From the NCBI RefSeq assembly GCF_030142075.1, contig NZ_CP126241.1:620001-684000 (forward strand): a stretch of 64,000 nt of DNA, read 5' to 3'. The translations under genes were made by a program, and so were the position numbers. Each line of letters opens with the position of its first letter. Positions within the stretch are counted from its first letter, which is position 1. Under the pieces are notes generated by a model. That model had not been told where the DNA came from, ran no database searches, and was given only the letters and a program-made list of their open reading frames with translations. This document shows, piece by piece, positions 51,681 to 60,666 of this stretch. Origin of the DNA: Arthrobacter sp. zg-Y20 (GTDB taxonomy: Bacteria; Actinomycetota; Actinomycetes; Actinomycetales; Micrococcaceae).

Positions 51681-52484
51681 ATGAGTGAGAATGCCCTGCC
51701 CGAGGACTTCCAACTGGCCGCCGACCTGGTGCGCGAAGCCGGGCAGCTTGCCCTGCAGATGCGTGCCGAGGGGCTGACCGCCAGCCAGAAAACCTCGGTG
51801 TCCGACGTCGTCACCGCCGCGGACCGCGAGGCGGAGGCGCTGGTGGTGCGCCGGCTGCGGGAACTGCGTCCGGACGACGGCATCGTGGGGGAGGAGGGTG
51901 CCAGCCACAACGGCACCTCCGGCCGGTCCTGGGTCATCGACCCCGTGGACGGGACCTACAACTTCTTCACCGGGTCCACCTACTGGTGCTCGGCCATTGC
52001 ACTGCGGTCCGAGCCGGGCCCGCACGAACTGCCGGGTGACCCCGACGTGCTGCTCGGCGCCATCTACCAGCCGCAGGAAGACCTGCTGTGGGTTGGCGGC
52101 AAGGGCCGCCCGGCCACCCTCAACGGCGAGCCGATCGGTGCGCCGGCCGACGAACCGCTGAACCGGCTATGCGCCGGCACCTACTTGCACCCCACTTGGC
52201 TGCAGCGCCCGGAAGTGGTGGGCCCGTGGACGGCAGCGGCGTCGCGCGCAGCAACCCTGAGGATGATGGGCTCGGGCTCCTGCGACCTGGGCCGGGTGGC
52301 TTCCGGCCAGCCCGGGGCCTGGTTCCAGCACAGCTGCCCGGAATGGGACTGGCTGCCCGGAAAAGCCATTGTGCTGGCTGCCGGCGGCAGCACCGCCGTC
52401 GTCGAAGTAAACGGGTTCCGCTGGCACATTGCCGGTTCCGCCGGCGCCGTGCGGGAGATCCACGAAGCCCTGACCTCCGCCTGA
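51681..52484 (+). CDS. Inositol monophosphatase family phosphatase
   Basis: A 267-residue Mg-dependent sugar-phosphate phosphatase. Metal-site motifs are GIVGEEGA, WVIDPVDGTYNF (the WxIDPxDGT signature) and PEWDWLPGKAIVLAAGG. Family members act on inositol phosphates, histidinol phosphate, fructose bisphosphate or PAP. The single neighbour of interest is pcrA, 85 nt downstream, which does not indicate substrate. Confidence 0.92.
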   Translation: MSENALPEDFQLAADLVREAGQLALQMRAEGLTASQKTSVSDVVTAADREAEALVVRRLRELRPDDGIVGEEGASHNGTSGRSWVIDPVDGTYNFFTGSTYWCSAIALRSEPGPHELPGDPDVLLGAIYQPQEDLLWVGGKGRPATLNGEPIGAPADEPLNRLCAGTYLHPTWLQRPEVVGPWTAAASRAATLRMMGSGSCDLGRVASGQPGAWFQHSCPEWDWLPGKAIVLAAGGSTAVVEVNGFRWHIAGSAGAVREIHEALTSA

Positions 52485-52569
52485 CCGGCTGCCCGTGGTC
52501 CGGGCGTGGACCGGACCGCAGGCGGTGCTCACCGGATTGTCAGCCGCAGCGCCTAGACTTAAAGCCATC

Positions 52570-55023
52570 ATGGACTACCTCTTTGATCCACTCTTTCCCG
52601 CACCCCGCAAAAACGCTCCGGAGCCTGCCGCGCAGGCACCGCAGGCCGAACACACCCGGCGGGGATCCTCCTATGCGGACGAAAGCCGTGCCGCGGACCT
52701 GCTGCAGGGCCTGAACCCGCAGCAGGAAGAAGCGGTGAAACACGCCGGGTCGCCCCTGCTGATTGTGGCCGGCGCCGGATCGGGCAAAACCCGGGTCCTC
52801 AGCCACCGCATCGCCTATCTCCTGGCCACCGGCCGCTCGAACCCCGGCCAGATCCTGGCCATTACGTTCACCAACAAGGCCGCCGCGGAAATGCGCGAGC
52901 GGATCGAGAACCTGGTGGGCGGCGTCGCCAAGACCATGTGGATCTCCACCTTCCACTCCTCCTGCGTGCGGATCCTGCGCCGCGAGGCCAAAACGGTGGG
53001 GATGAACTCCAACTTCTCCATCTACGACTCGGCGGACTCGCTGCGCCTGATCACCTTGGTGGCCAAGGGCCTGGATCTGGACCCCAAGCGGTTCACTCCC
53101 AAGTCCATCATGAACAAGATCTCTGCGCTGAAGAACGAACTGGTGGACGAAGAGTCCTACGCCGAATCGGCGAATTACTCCGACCCGTTCGAATCCGCTG
53201 TGGCCGAGGTCTACAAGGGCTACGCGCAGCGGATGCGCCAGGCCAACGCCATGGACTTTGATGACCTGATTGCCCAGACGGTGTTTATGTTCCGGGCCTT
53301 CCCTGGCGTGGCCGAATACTACCGCCGGCGGTTCCGGCACATCCTGGTGGACGAGTACCAGGACACCAACCACGCCCAGTACGCGCTGGTCCGCGAACTG
53401 GTGGGCAGCGACGACGACGCCCTTGACGTTCCGCCGGCGGAACTGACCGTGGTGGGCGACTCCGACCAGTCCATCTACGCATTCCGCGGCGCCGACGTGC
53501 GGAACATCAACGATTTCGAGAAGGATTACCCCGCAGCACGGACCATCCTGCTGGAGCAGAACTACCGCTCCACCCAAACCATCCTCAATGCGGCCAACGC
53601 GGTGATTTCCCGCAACCCCAACCGGCCGGAGAAACGGCTCTGGACCGCTGAGGGCGACGGCGAGAAGATCATCGGCTACGTGGGCGAGAACGAACACGAG
53701 GAAGCCCGGTTCATTGCCGAGGAGATTGACCGGCTGCAGGACGAGGAAAACCTGCGCCCCGGCGACGTCGCGGTGTTCTACCGGACCAACGCGCAGTCCC
53801 GTTCCCTCGAAGACGTGCTGGTCCGCGTGGGGCTGCCCTACAAAGTGGTGGGTGGCACCCGGTTCTACGAACGCAAGGAAATCAAGGATGCGCTGGCCTA
53901 CCTGCGCGTCCTGGTGAACTCCGACGACGTCGTGAACCTGCGCCGGATCCTCAACGAACCCAAGCGCGGCATCGGCGACCGCGCGGAATACTCCGTGGCG
54001 GCCCTGGCCGAACGGGAACGGATTTCCTTTATGGCCGCACTGCGCCGTGCCGCCGAGGCGCCGGGCCTGGCCACCCGGTCGCTGAACTCGATCAACGGCT
54101 TCGTGAAACTGATCGATGACCTCTCGGAGGTAGCCTCCGGCTCGGGTGCCGCCGCAGCCCTGGAAGCAGTACTGGAACAGACCGGCTACCTGGCCCAGCT
54201 GCGCTCCAGCAACGACCCGCAGGACGAGTCGCGGGTCGAGAACCTTGCCGAACTCGTGGCCGTGGTGCGCGAGTACGAGCGGGACAACCCCGAAGGGTCC
54301 CTGGGCGAGTTCCTGGAGCAGGTCTCTTTGGTGGCGGACGCCGATTCCATCCCCGACGCGCCGGAAGGCTCCGCGGAGGAAGTTGCGGCAGCCGTGGAGG
54401 AATCCCGCCGGCAGGGCGTGGTGACCCTGATGACCCTGCACACCGCCAAGGGCCTGGAATTCCCGGTGGTGTTCCTGACCGGTATGGAGCAGGGACTGTT
54501 CCCGCACCAGCGCTCGGCCACAGACCCGGCCGAACTGGCAGAGGAGCGGCGGCTGGCCTACGTGGGGCTGACCCGGGCGCGGCAGCGGCTGTATCTGACC
54601 AGGTCCGAGGTTCGCAGCATGTGGGGACAGAGCCAGTACAACCCGGCCAGCCAGTTCGTGAGCGAGGTCCCGGCGGACCTGATCGATTGGAAGCGCGAAG
54701 GAATGGAGCGGCCGGCCTGGGGCGGCGGCGGGGGAAGCATCACGTCCAGCCGCTACTCCGGGTCCTCCTGGGGCGCCGGTACACCGCTGGGAACCGGCGG
54801 CAGCACCGCCAATGCGCCGGTGGCCAAGGCCATGGGCCGCGTGCAGCCGCAAAAGGAAGTCATCTCCGTGGCAGCCGGGGACAAGGTCAACCACACGTCC
54901 TTCGGGCACGGCACCGTGCTGGCCGTGGAAGGTGCGGGGGACAAAACAGTGGCAAAGGTGAAGTTCGACATCGGGGAAAAGCGCCTGCTGCTGCGCTATG
55001 CGCCGCTGACGAAGGAGTCCTGA
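52570..55023 (+). CDS. pcrA: ATP-dependent DNA helicase PcrA/UvrD
   Basis: An 817-residue superfamily 1A helicase with 3'-5' activity, used in repair and in clearing RecA and stalled polymerase. Motifs: LNPQQEEAVKHAGSPLLIVAGAGSGKTRVL (Q, Walker A), ITFTNKAAAEMRER (Ia), VDEYQDTN (II), VVGDSDQSIYAFRGAD (III), LEQNYRSTQ (IV), LMTLHTAKGLEFPVVFLTG (V) and YVGLTRARQRLYL (VI). A Gly-rich linker then leads to the C-terminal Tudor-like domain (GDKVNHTSFGHGTVLAVEG) that binds RNA polymerase in PcrA. ATG 52570 follows TAGACT (52554-52559) with a very short leader and no SD. Confidence 0.97.
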   Translation: MDYLFDPLFPAPRKNAPEPAAQAPQAEHTRRGSSYADESRAADLLQGLNPQQEEAVKHAGSPLLIVAGAGSGKTRVLSHRIAYLLATGRSNPGQILAITFTNKAAAEMRERIENLVGGVAKTMWISTFHSSCVRILRREAKTVGMNSNFSIYDSADSLRLITLVAKGLDLDPKRFTPKSIMNKISALKNELVDEESYAESANYSDPFESAVAEVYKGYAQRMRQANAMDFDDLIAQTVFMFRAFPGVAEYYRRRFRHILVDEYQDTNHAQYALVRELVGSDDDALDVPPAELTVVGDSDQSIYAFRGADVRNINDFEKDYPAARTILLEQNYRSTQTILNAANAVISRNPNRPEKRLWTAEGDGEKIIGYVGENEHEEARFIAEEIDRLQDEENLRPGDVAVFYRTNAQSRSLEDVLVRVGLPYKVVGGTRFYERKEIKDALAYLRVLVNSDDVVNLRRILNEPKRGIGDRAEYSVAALAERERISFMAALRRAAEAPGLATRSLNSINGFVKLIDDLSEVASGSGAAAALEAVLEQTGYLAQLRSSNDPQDESRVENLAELVAVVREYERDNPEGSLGEFLEQVSLVADADSIPDAPEGSAEEVAAAVEESRRQGVVTLMTLHTAKGLEFPVVFLTGMEQGLFPHQRSATDPAELAEERRLAYVGLTRARQRLYLTRSEVRSMWGQSQYNPASQFVSEVPADLIDWKREGMERPAWGGGGGSITSSRYSGSSWGAGTPLGTGGSTANAPVAKAMGRVQPQKEVISVAAGDKVNHTSFGHGTVLAVEGAGDKTVAKVKFDIGEKRLLLRYAPLTKES

Positions 55024-55224
55024 AACGCGCCGTTCTTCATAACGCAGACCGGCCGATTTCTACAAGCGATAGAAGTGTGTCCTTCATCACTAAAGAGGTA
55101 GTCTGTGATCGGCGCCAAGCGCCGAGGTACTAAAGTTCCCAATGGAGCAGACCGGCTGGATGCATCTGCTCTGCGATCGTCAGATCGAATGTAAACCTAC
55201 TTCGACGTAGAAGGACACTAGCCC

Positions 55225-56394
55225 GTGGACCTGTTTGAATATCAGGCGCGCGATATGTTTGAGGCGCACGGTGTACCCGTGCTCGCCGGAATCGTGGCGC
55301 ACACTCCTGAAGAAGCCAAAGCTGCTGCTGAGAAGATCGGCGGCGTTGTCGTCGTCAAGGCACAGGTCAAGGTTGGTGGCCGCGGCAAGGCCGGCGGCGT
55401 AAAGGTCGCGAAGACCGCCGATGAAGCTTTCGAGCACGCATCCAACATCCTGGGCATGGACATCAAGGGCCACACCGTTCACACGGTGATGATCGCCCAG
55501 GGTGCCGACATTGCCGAGGAATTCTACTTCTCGGTCCTGCTGGACCGCGCAAACCGCAACTACCTGGCCATGTGCTCGGTCGAAGGCGGCATGGAGATCG
55601 AGCAGCTGGCCGTGGAGCGTCCCGACGCCCTGGCCCGCGTGGCTGTTGATCCCGCCGTCGGCATCGACACCGCCAAGGCCGAAGAGATCGTCGACGCCGC
55701 CGGGTTCGCCCCCGAGCTGCGCGAAGGCGTGGTCAACGCCATCCTGAAGCTGTGGGACGTTTTCACCAAGGAAGACGCCACCCTCGTTGAGGTCAATCCG
55801 CTGGTGAAGACCGGCGACGGACAGATCCTCGCCCTCGACGGCAAGGTCTCCCTGGACGAGAACGCCGACTTCCGCCAGGCCGGCCACGCCGCTCTGGAAG
55901 ACAAGGACGCCGCGGATCCCCTCGAGGCCAAGGCCAAGGCCAATGACCTGAACTACGTCAAGCTTGACGGCCAGGTGGGCATCATCGGCAACGGCGCCGG
56001 TCTTGTCATGTCCACGCTCGACGTCGTCGCCTACGCCGGCGAGAAGCACGGCAACGTGAAGCCGGCCAACTTCCTGGACATCGGCGGCGGAGCCTCGGCA
56101 TCCGTCATGGCCGCCGGCCTGGACGTCATCCTGAATGACGAGCAGGTTCGGTCCGTGTTCGTGAACGTCTTCGGCGGCATCACCGCCTGTGACGCCGTGG
56201 CCAACGGCATCGTCAAGGCCCTGGAAATCCTCGGCGACGAAGCCAACAAGCCGCTGGTTGTCCGTCTGGACGGCAACAACGTCGAAGAAGGCCGCCGCAT
56301 CCTTGCCGAGGCCAACCACCCGCTGGTCACCCTGGCCACCACCATGGACGAAGGCGCCGACAAGGCTGCCGAGCTCGCTTACGCCGCTCGCTGA
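55225..56394 (+). CDS. sucC: Succinyl-CoA synthetase beta subunit
   Basis: A 389-residue ADP-forming subunit with an N-terminal ATP-grasp fold ([40 protein letters not shown]) and a C-terminal CoA-ligase domain ([36 protein letters not shown]). It produces succinate and ATP in the TCA cycle with SucD. AAGGA lies about 10 nt before GTG 55225. The 201-nt spacer upstream contains a GGCGCCAAGCGCC hairpin and should hold the promoter. Confidence 0.97.
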   Translation: MDLFEYQARDMFEAHGVPVLAGIVAHTPEEAKAAAEKIGGVVVVKAQVKVGGRGKAGGVKVAKTADEAFEHASNILGMDIKGHTVHTVMIAQGADIAEEFYFSVLLDRANRNYLAMCSVEGGMEIEQLAVERPDALARVAVDPAVGIDTAKAEEIVDAAGFAPELREGVVNAILKLWDVFTKEDATLVEVNPLVKTGDGQILALDGKVSLDENADFRQAGHAALEDKDAADPLEAKAKANDLNYVKLDGQVGIIGNGAGLVMSTLDVVAYAGEKHGNVKPANFLDIGGGASASVMAAGLDVILNDEQVRSVFVNVFGGITACDAVANGIVKALEILGDEANKPLVVRLDGNNVEEGRRILAEANHPLVTLATTMDEGADKAAELAYAAR

Positions 56395-56432
56395 CCAAGA
56401 GCCTGTCGAACCTTTAGAAAGAGAATCCCCTT

Positions 56433-57335
56433 ATGTCTATCTTTTTGAACAAGGACTCCAAGGTCATCGTTCAGGGCATCACCGGCGGCGAAGGCACCAA
56501 GCACACCGCCCTGATGCTCAAGGCCGGAACCCAGGTTGTCGGCGGCGTTAACGCCCGCAAGGCCGGCACCACGGTTACCCACGGCGACGTGGAACTGCCC
56601 GTTTTCGGCACCGTGACTGAGGCCATGGACAAGACCAACGCAGACGTCTCCATCGTCTTCGTTCCGCCGGCCTTCACCAAGGACGCCGTCATGGAAGCGA
56701 TCGACGCCGGCATCGGCCTCGTCGTCGTCATCACCGAAGGTGTTCCCGTGCAGGACTCCGCCGAGTTCTGGGCCCACGCCCAGTCCAAGGTGGATGCTGA
56801 CGGCAACCAGGTCACGCGCATCATCGGCCCGAACTGCCCCGGCATCATCACGCCCGGCGAAGCTCTGGTTGGCATCACCCCGAACAACATCACCGGCAAG
56901 GGCCCGATCGGCTTGGTCTCCAAGTCCGGCACCCTGACGTACCAGATGATGTACGAACTGCGCGACCTTGGCTTCTCCACAGCCATTGGCATCGGCGGCG
57001 ACCCGGTCATCGGCACCACTCACATCGACGCCCTGGCTGCGTTTGAAGCGGATCCCGAGACCAAGGCCATCGTGATGATCGGTGAAATCGGCGGCGACGC
57101 CGAGGAACGTGCCGCAGAGTTCATCAAGGCCAACGTCACGAAGCCGGTTGTCGGCTACGTGGCAGGTTTCACGGCTCCCGAAGGCAAGACCATGGGCCAC
57201 GCAGGCGCCATTGTCTCCGGTTCCGCTGGAACCGCCCAGGCCAAGAAAGAGGCCCTCGAGGCTGCCGGCGTGAAGGTCGGCAAGACGCCGTCCGAGACCG
57301 CCACCCTGCTGCGCGAAGTTTTCGCAGCCCTCTAG
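56433..57335 (+). CDS. sucD: Succinyl-CoA synthetase alpha subunit
   Basis: A 300-residue CoA-binding subunit: [35 protein letters not shown] and the phosphorylated His in [17 protein letters not shown]. It lies 38 nt after sucC in the same operon; AGAAAGAGAA precedes ATG. A strong terminator follows. Confidence 0.97.
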   Translation: MSIFLNKDSKVIVQGITGGEGTKHTALMLKAGTQVVGGVNARKAGTTVTHGDVELPVFGTVTEAMDKTNADVSIVFVPPAFTKDAVMEAIDAGIGLVVVITEGVPVQDSAEFWAHAQSKVDADGNQVTRIIGPNCPGIITPGEALVGITPNNITGKGPIGLVSKSGTLTYQMMYELRDLGFSTAIGIGGDPVIGTTHIDALAAFEADPETKAIVMIGEIGGDAEERAAEFIKANVTKPVVGYVAGFTAPEGKTMGHAGAIVSGSAGTAQAKKEALEAAGVKVGKTPSETATLLREVFAAL

Positions 57336-57349
57336 TTCCACCGCGCATG

Positions 57350-57388
57350 CCCCCGTCCTGCGGATTTTTCCGCAGGACGGGGGTTTTT
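57350..57388 (+). terminator. Terminator after sucCD
   Basis: A perfect 14-bp G+C-rich stem (57350-57363 with 57370-57383), a 6-nt loop and five Ts. Confidence 0.95.
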
Positions 57389-57418
57389 GTGCGTACTGAT
57401 CCGGTAAGAAAGTTAGAC

Positions 57419-58828
57419 ATGTCCACCTCAGTATCAAACGGCTCCACCAAGCCCGCGAAAGCAACACCGCACCGGCGGGCGCTCCGGCGTGCGTCCTGGA
57501 TTGTTACCCTTGGCGGATTCCTCTTCGGCTACGACACCGGCGTTATCAACGGTGCACTGCCGTACATGCAGGACGATCTCGGCCTGACCCCGGTCACCGA
57601 GGGCCTGGTTACGTCCAGCCTGCTGTTCGGTGCAGCCTTCGGCGGAGCCATTTCCGGCAAGCTGACGGACCGGTTCGGCCGGCGCAGGGTCCTGATGGGT
57701 CTGGCCGCCGTCTTCCTGCTGGGCACGCTGGGCACCTCCTTGGCGCCCACCATTGCCGTAATGGTGGGCTCCCGCGTGGTTCTTGGCCTGGCGGTCGGCG
57801 GCGCCTCCGCGCTTGTACCCGTGTTCCTGGCCGAACTGGCGCCGGCGGAGCGCCGCGGCCAGATGGTTACCCGCGACCAGCTGATGATTGTCACCGGACA
57901 GCTGGTGGCCTTCATAGCCAATGCCGTGATCGGCAACCTCTGGGGCGAGGACCAGGGCGTGTGGCGGTGGATGCTCGTGGTGGCCACCCTGCCTGCCATC
58001 GCCCTGTGGATCGGCATCAGCTTTGTTCCGGAAAGCCCGCGCTGGCTGGCGTCCAAGGGCCGCTTCGCCGAGACCCTCGCGGCCCTTCGCCGGATCCGCA
58101 GCGAGGAAGACGCGCAGGCGGAACACGAAGAAGTACGCACCCTGGCCGAAAAGGACTCCGCGGAGACCGGGACGCTGCGCGATTTCGCCGAGCCCTGGTT
58201 GCTGCGGGTGCTCCTGATCGGCATGGGACTGTCCATTGTCCAGCAGATCACCGGCGTCAACGCCATCATGTACTACGGCACCCAGATCCTGGAGGACGCG
58301 GGGTTCGGCACCGAAGCCGCCCTGACCGCCAATATCGCCAACGGCGTGGTCTCCGTTGCGGCTGCCATCTTCGGTATCTGGCTGCTGGGCCGGGTCCGCC
58401 GCCGGCACATGCTGATGACCGGCCTCATCGGCACCGGTTCCTCGCTGCTGCTGATCGGCGTGGTGTCGCTCTTCGTTGCCGAAGGTGATGCCCGCGGATA
58501 CATCATCCTGGCCCTGACGGTTCTGTTCCTGGGCTTCCAGCAGGGCGCGGTATCCCCGGTGACCTGGCTGATGCTCTCGGAAATCTTCCCGCTGAAGGTC
58601 CGTGGCCTCGGTATCGGCCTGTCCGTCTTTGTGCAGTGGATGACCAACTTCGCGGTCGGCTTCTCGTTCCCCATCCTGATGGACGCCATTGGGATCTCGA
58701 AGACCTTCTTTATCTTCGTGGTGCTGGGGCTGCTGGCCCTGGTGTTTGTCCGCCGCTTTGTTCCGGAAACCCGCGGACAGAGCCTGGAGCAGGTGGAAGC
58801 CCAGCTTCGCGCTGCCGGCACCAAGTAG
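57419..58828 (+). CDS. Sugar porter (MFS, sugar/H+ symporter family)
   Basis: A 469-residue, 12-helix member of the sugar porter family (XylE, GalP, IolT). Signatures: GFLFGYDTGVINGAL in helix 1, DRFGRRRVL, PAERRG, PESPRWLASKG, QQITGVNAIMYYG, and the C-terminal PETRGQSLEQVE. The QQITGxNxxxYY sugar-binding element is intact. Substrate (hexose, pentose or inositol) is not resolvable. ATG 57419 has a weak purine-rich SD. It begins 31 nt after the sucCD terminator. Confidence 0.93.
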   Translation: MSTSVSNGSTKPAKATPHRRALRRASWIVTLGGFLFGYDTGVINGALPYMQDDLGLTPVTEGLVTSSLLFGAAFGGAISGKLTDRFGRRRVLMGLAAVFLLGTLGTSLAPTIAVMVGSRVVLGLAVGGASALVPVFLAELAPAERRGQMVTRDQLMIVTGQLVAFIANAVIGNLWGEDQGVWRWMLVVATLPAIALWIGISFVPESPRWLASKGRFAETLAALRRIRSEEDAQAEHEEVRTLAEKDSAETGTLRDFAEPWLLRVLLIGMGLSIVQQITGVNAIMYYGTQILEDAGFGTEAALTANIANGVVSVAAAIFGIWLLGRVRRRHMLMTGLIGTGSSLLLIGVVSLFVAEGDARGYIILALTVLFLGFQQGAVSPVTWLMLSEIFPLKVRGLGIGLSVFVQWMTNFAVGFSFPILMDAIGISKTFFIFVVLGLLALVFVRRFVPETRGQSLEQVEAQLRAAGTK

Positions 58829-58839
58829 CCCAACGCCGG

Positions 58840-58883
58840 AAACGGAAGGGACCCTGCACCACGGTGCGGGGTCCCTTCCGTTT
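58840..58883. terminator. Bidirectional terminator between the sugar porter and the hydrolase
   Basis: A 21-bp inverted repeat with one G-T pair (58840-58860 with 58863-58883) has A-runs on one side and T-runs on the other in both orientations, which suits the convergent genes. Confidence 0.85.
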
Positions 58884-58899
58884 CTGTTCCCGGTGGACC

Positions 58900-60441
58900 C
58901 TAGGGCACAGCCGGGTAGGCGGCAACGGTCGGCAAAGCCACCGAAGCGGTGAAGCTGGTCAGTGCCGTCGCCTTGGGCAGCGCATACACGGACGTGGCCG
59001 GGGTAATTTGCAGCACCAGCCGGCTGGCGGCATTCACCGTGTAGGAGACCTCTTCCAGCGGCACCGTCAGGGTATGTTCCGTGCCGTCCAGGATCAGCGG
59101 AACGGGTGTCACCTGGTTGCCCAGTACAAGTGATGCCCGGGATTTGTCGATGATCTGGGCATAAACGTGGGTGTTGCCCCGCGGTGCGTAGCCGCGGTAG
59201 GTGAGGGTCAGCTGCGGAGCCCCGAAGACCGACGTCGGAACCGCCGGGGAAACGATCGGCACGTTCACTGCCACGGGCGCCACAGCGGCGGCGATCACGG
59301 CGCCGCTGATGGCTGCGGGGGAGAGCAGGATCGAGCCGCGCCCGGTACCTGTCAGGGATCCGGTGGCCTGCGGGTAGCCCGGCGCGGCGCGGGTGATGCC
59401 GTTCTGGTCGATGAACTCAAAGGCTGCCCCGGTGTTCACCGGTTCATTCCGGAGATACCTGGCAAACCAGTTCAAGACCGCCGGAGTGATCCGGTCCGGT
59501 CCCGCAGTGGAGTTGCACAGGCCATGCCCGCCGCAGAACTGCAGCATTTTGGTGGGGGTGCCGGTGCTGCTGATGAGTTCATAGTTGCGGGTGGCCTCAT
59601 TGAGGGTGAACAGGGTGTCTGCGGTGCCCTGGATGATCAGCGTGGGTGCGGTGATCGAGGTGAACATTTCGTCCGGTGTCAGGGACGCAAAGTAGGCGAT
59701 GGATTCCGGACTGAGCTGGTTCGGGTAGGTCAGGCCCTCCTGGCAGGCCTTCCGCACCGGAGCCGAGAGGGCGCCGTCGTTCCCCACCAGGGAGCCCAGC
59801 TGCCCCAGCGCGGTGCCCTCTCCGCAGAGCAGCGCACCCCAGCCGGTTTTGAAGGAGCCGGCCTTGTAGAGGCTGGTGGTCAGATCGTTCCAGGCGATGG
59901 TCGGGGTGATGGCATCCACCCGCTGGTCCTGGGCGGCGAGGACAAACTGGATGCCGCCGCCGTAGGAGGCGCCGGCCATGCCGAGTACCGGATCGCCGGG
60001 GGCGTCCAGGCGGGCTTCGGGCTGGGCGGCGATGAAGTCCACGATGGCCGATGCGTCCCGGCCTTCGTAAGCGGGATTGTTTACATAGGCTTCGCCGCCG
60101 CTGAAGCCGAAACCGCGGGGGTCCCAGGTCACTACGTTGTAGCCGGCATCGCGCAGGGGAGCGATGCCGATGGAACCGATCAGGGTATTGGTGGTTGTGG
60201 TTGGGATGCGTCCGCCGGGGAGGCCGAACCCGGGTCCCACCATCACGGTAGGCGCCTGCTGTCCGGCAGCAAGACCCGTGGCCGGGAAGAAGTTGGTATG
60301 GATGGGGGTGCCGTCAAAACTGGTGATGACGACGTCGGTGCGGATGGCGGGCGCCGCCGGTGCTGCGATGGCCGGCGCAGCCGCCAGGGATGTACCCAAC
60401 AGTGCGGCGGACACCCCCAGAATAGCCAGGTGTTTCCTCAT
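58900..60441 (-). CDS. Secreted alpha/beta hydrolase (CocE/S15-like)
   Basis: A 513-residue exported protein. The signal peptide MRKHLAILGVSAALLGTSLA ends near AIAAPAAPA. The catalytic domain has WDPRGFGFSGG (oxyanion region), the Ser nucleophile in GMAGASYGGG, Asp in IIQGTADTLF and His in FCGGHGLCN. A C-terminal beta domain (from about residue 390, LTLTYRGYAPRG, ASLVLGNQVTPVPL) resembles the jelly roll of X-Pro dipeptidyl-peptidases and cocaine esterases. It is a secreted esterase or peptidase of unknown substrate. Monocistronic. Confidence 0.88.
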   Translation of the reverse strand: MRKHLAILGVSAALLGTSLAAAPAIAAPAAPAIRTDVVITSFDGTPIHTNFFPATGLAAGQQAPTVMVGPGFGLPGGRIPTTTTNTLIGSIGIAPLRDAGYNVVTWDPRGFGFSGGEAYVNNPAYEGRDASAIVDFIAAQPEARLDAPGDPVLGMAGASYGGGIQFVLAAQDQRVDAITPTIAWNDLTTSLYKAGSFKTGWGALLCGEGTALGQLGSLVGNDGALSAPVRKACQEGLTYPNQLSPESIAYFASLTPDEMFTSITAPTLIIQGTADTLFTLNEATRNYELISSTGTPTKMLQFCGGHGLCNSTAGPDRITPAVLNWFARYLRNEPVNTGAAFEFIDQNGITRAAPGYPQATGSLTGTGRGSILLSPAAISGAVIAAAVAPVAVNVPIVSPAVPTSVFGAPQLTLTYRGYAPRGNTHVYAQIIDKSRASLVLGNQVTPVPLILDGTEHTLTVPLEEVSYTVNAASRLVLQITPATSVYALPKATALTSFTASVALPTVAAYPAVP

Positions 60442-60616
60442 GATGACCTCATTGTCTTGGGGAAGGGCTGATAGTTACCGCGTGGTAACTTTCGCAGACT
60501 ATGAAGAAGGGGAAACGGGCACAAGCCTTCGAGTGCGTATTGGACCCGATAGGGGGCAGTTTGGCGGACGAATCTTGTGCGCCGCTGACTGGCCGCCGCC
60601 GCTGGATAACAACACA

Positions 60617-60652
60617 GGGGCGGCGGCACGGGAAACCCCGCGCCGCCGCCCC
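60617..60652 (-). terminator. Possible terminator of the BCCT gene
   Basis: An 11-bp perfect outer stem (60617-60627 with 60642-60652) lies 14 nt past the BCCT stop on the minus strand, followed by TGTGTTGTT, a weak U-rich tail. Confidence 0.5.
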
Positions 60653-60666
60653 TGATTGCAGAGGAG

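Noticed and set aside
52540-54909. 789-codon open frame opposite pcrA
   Set aside because: Antisense to all helicase motifs, with a His/Gly/Val-rich translation and no recognisable domain.
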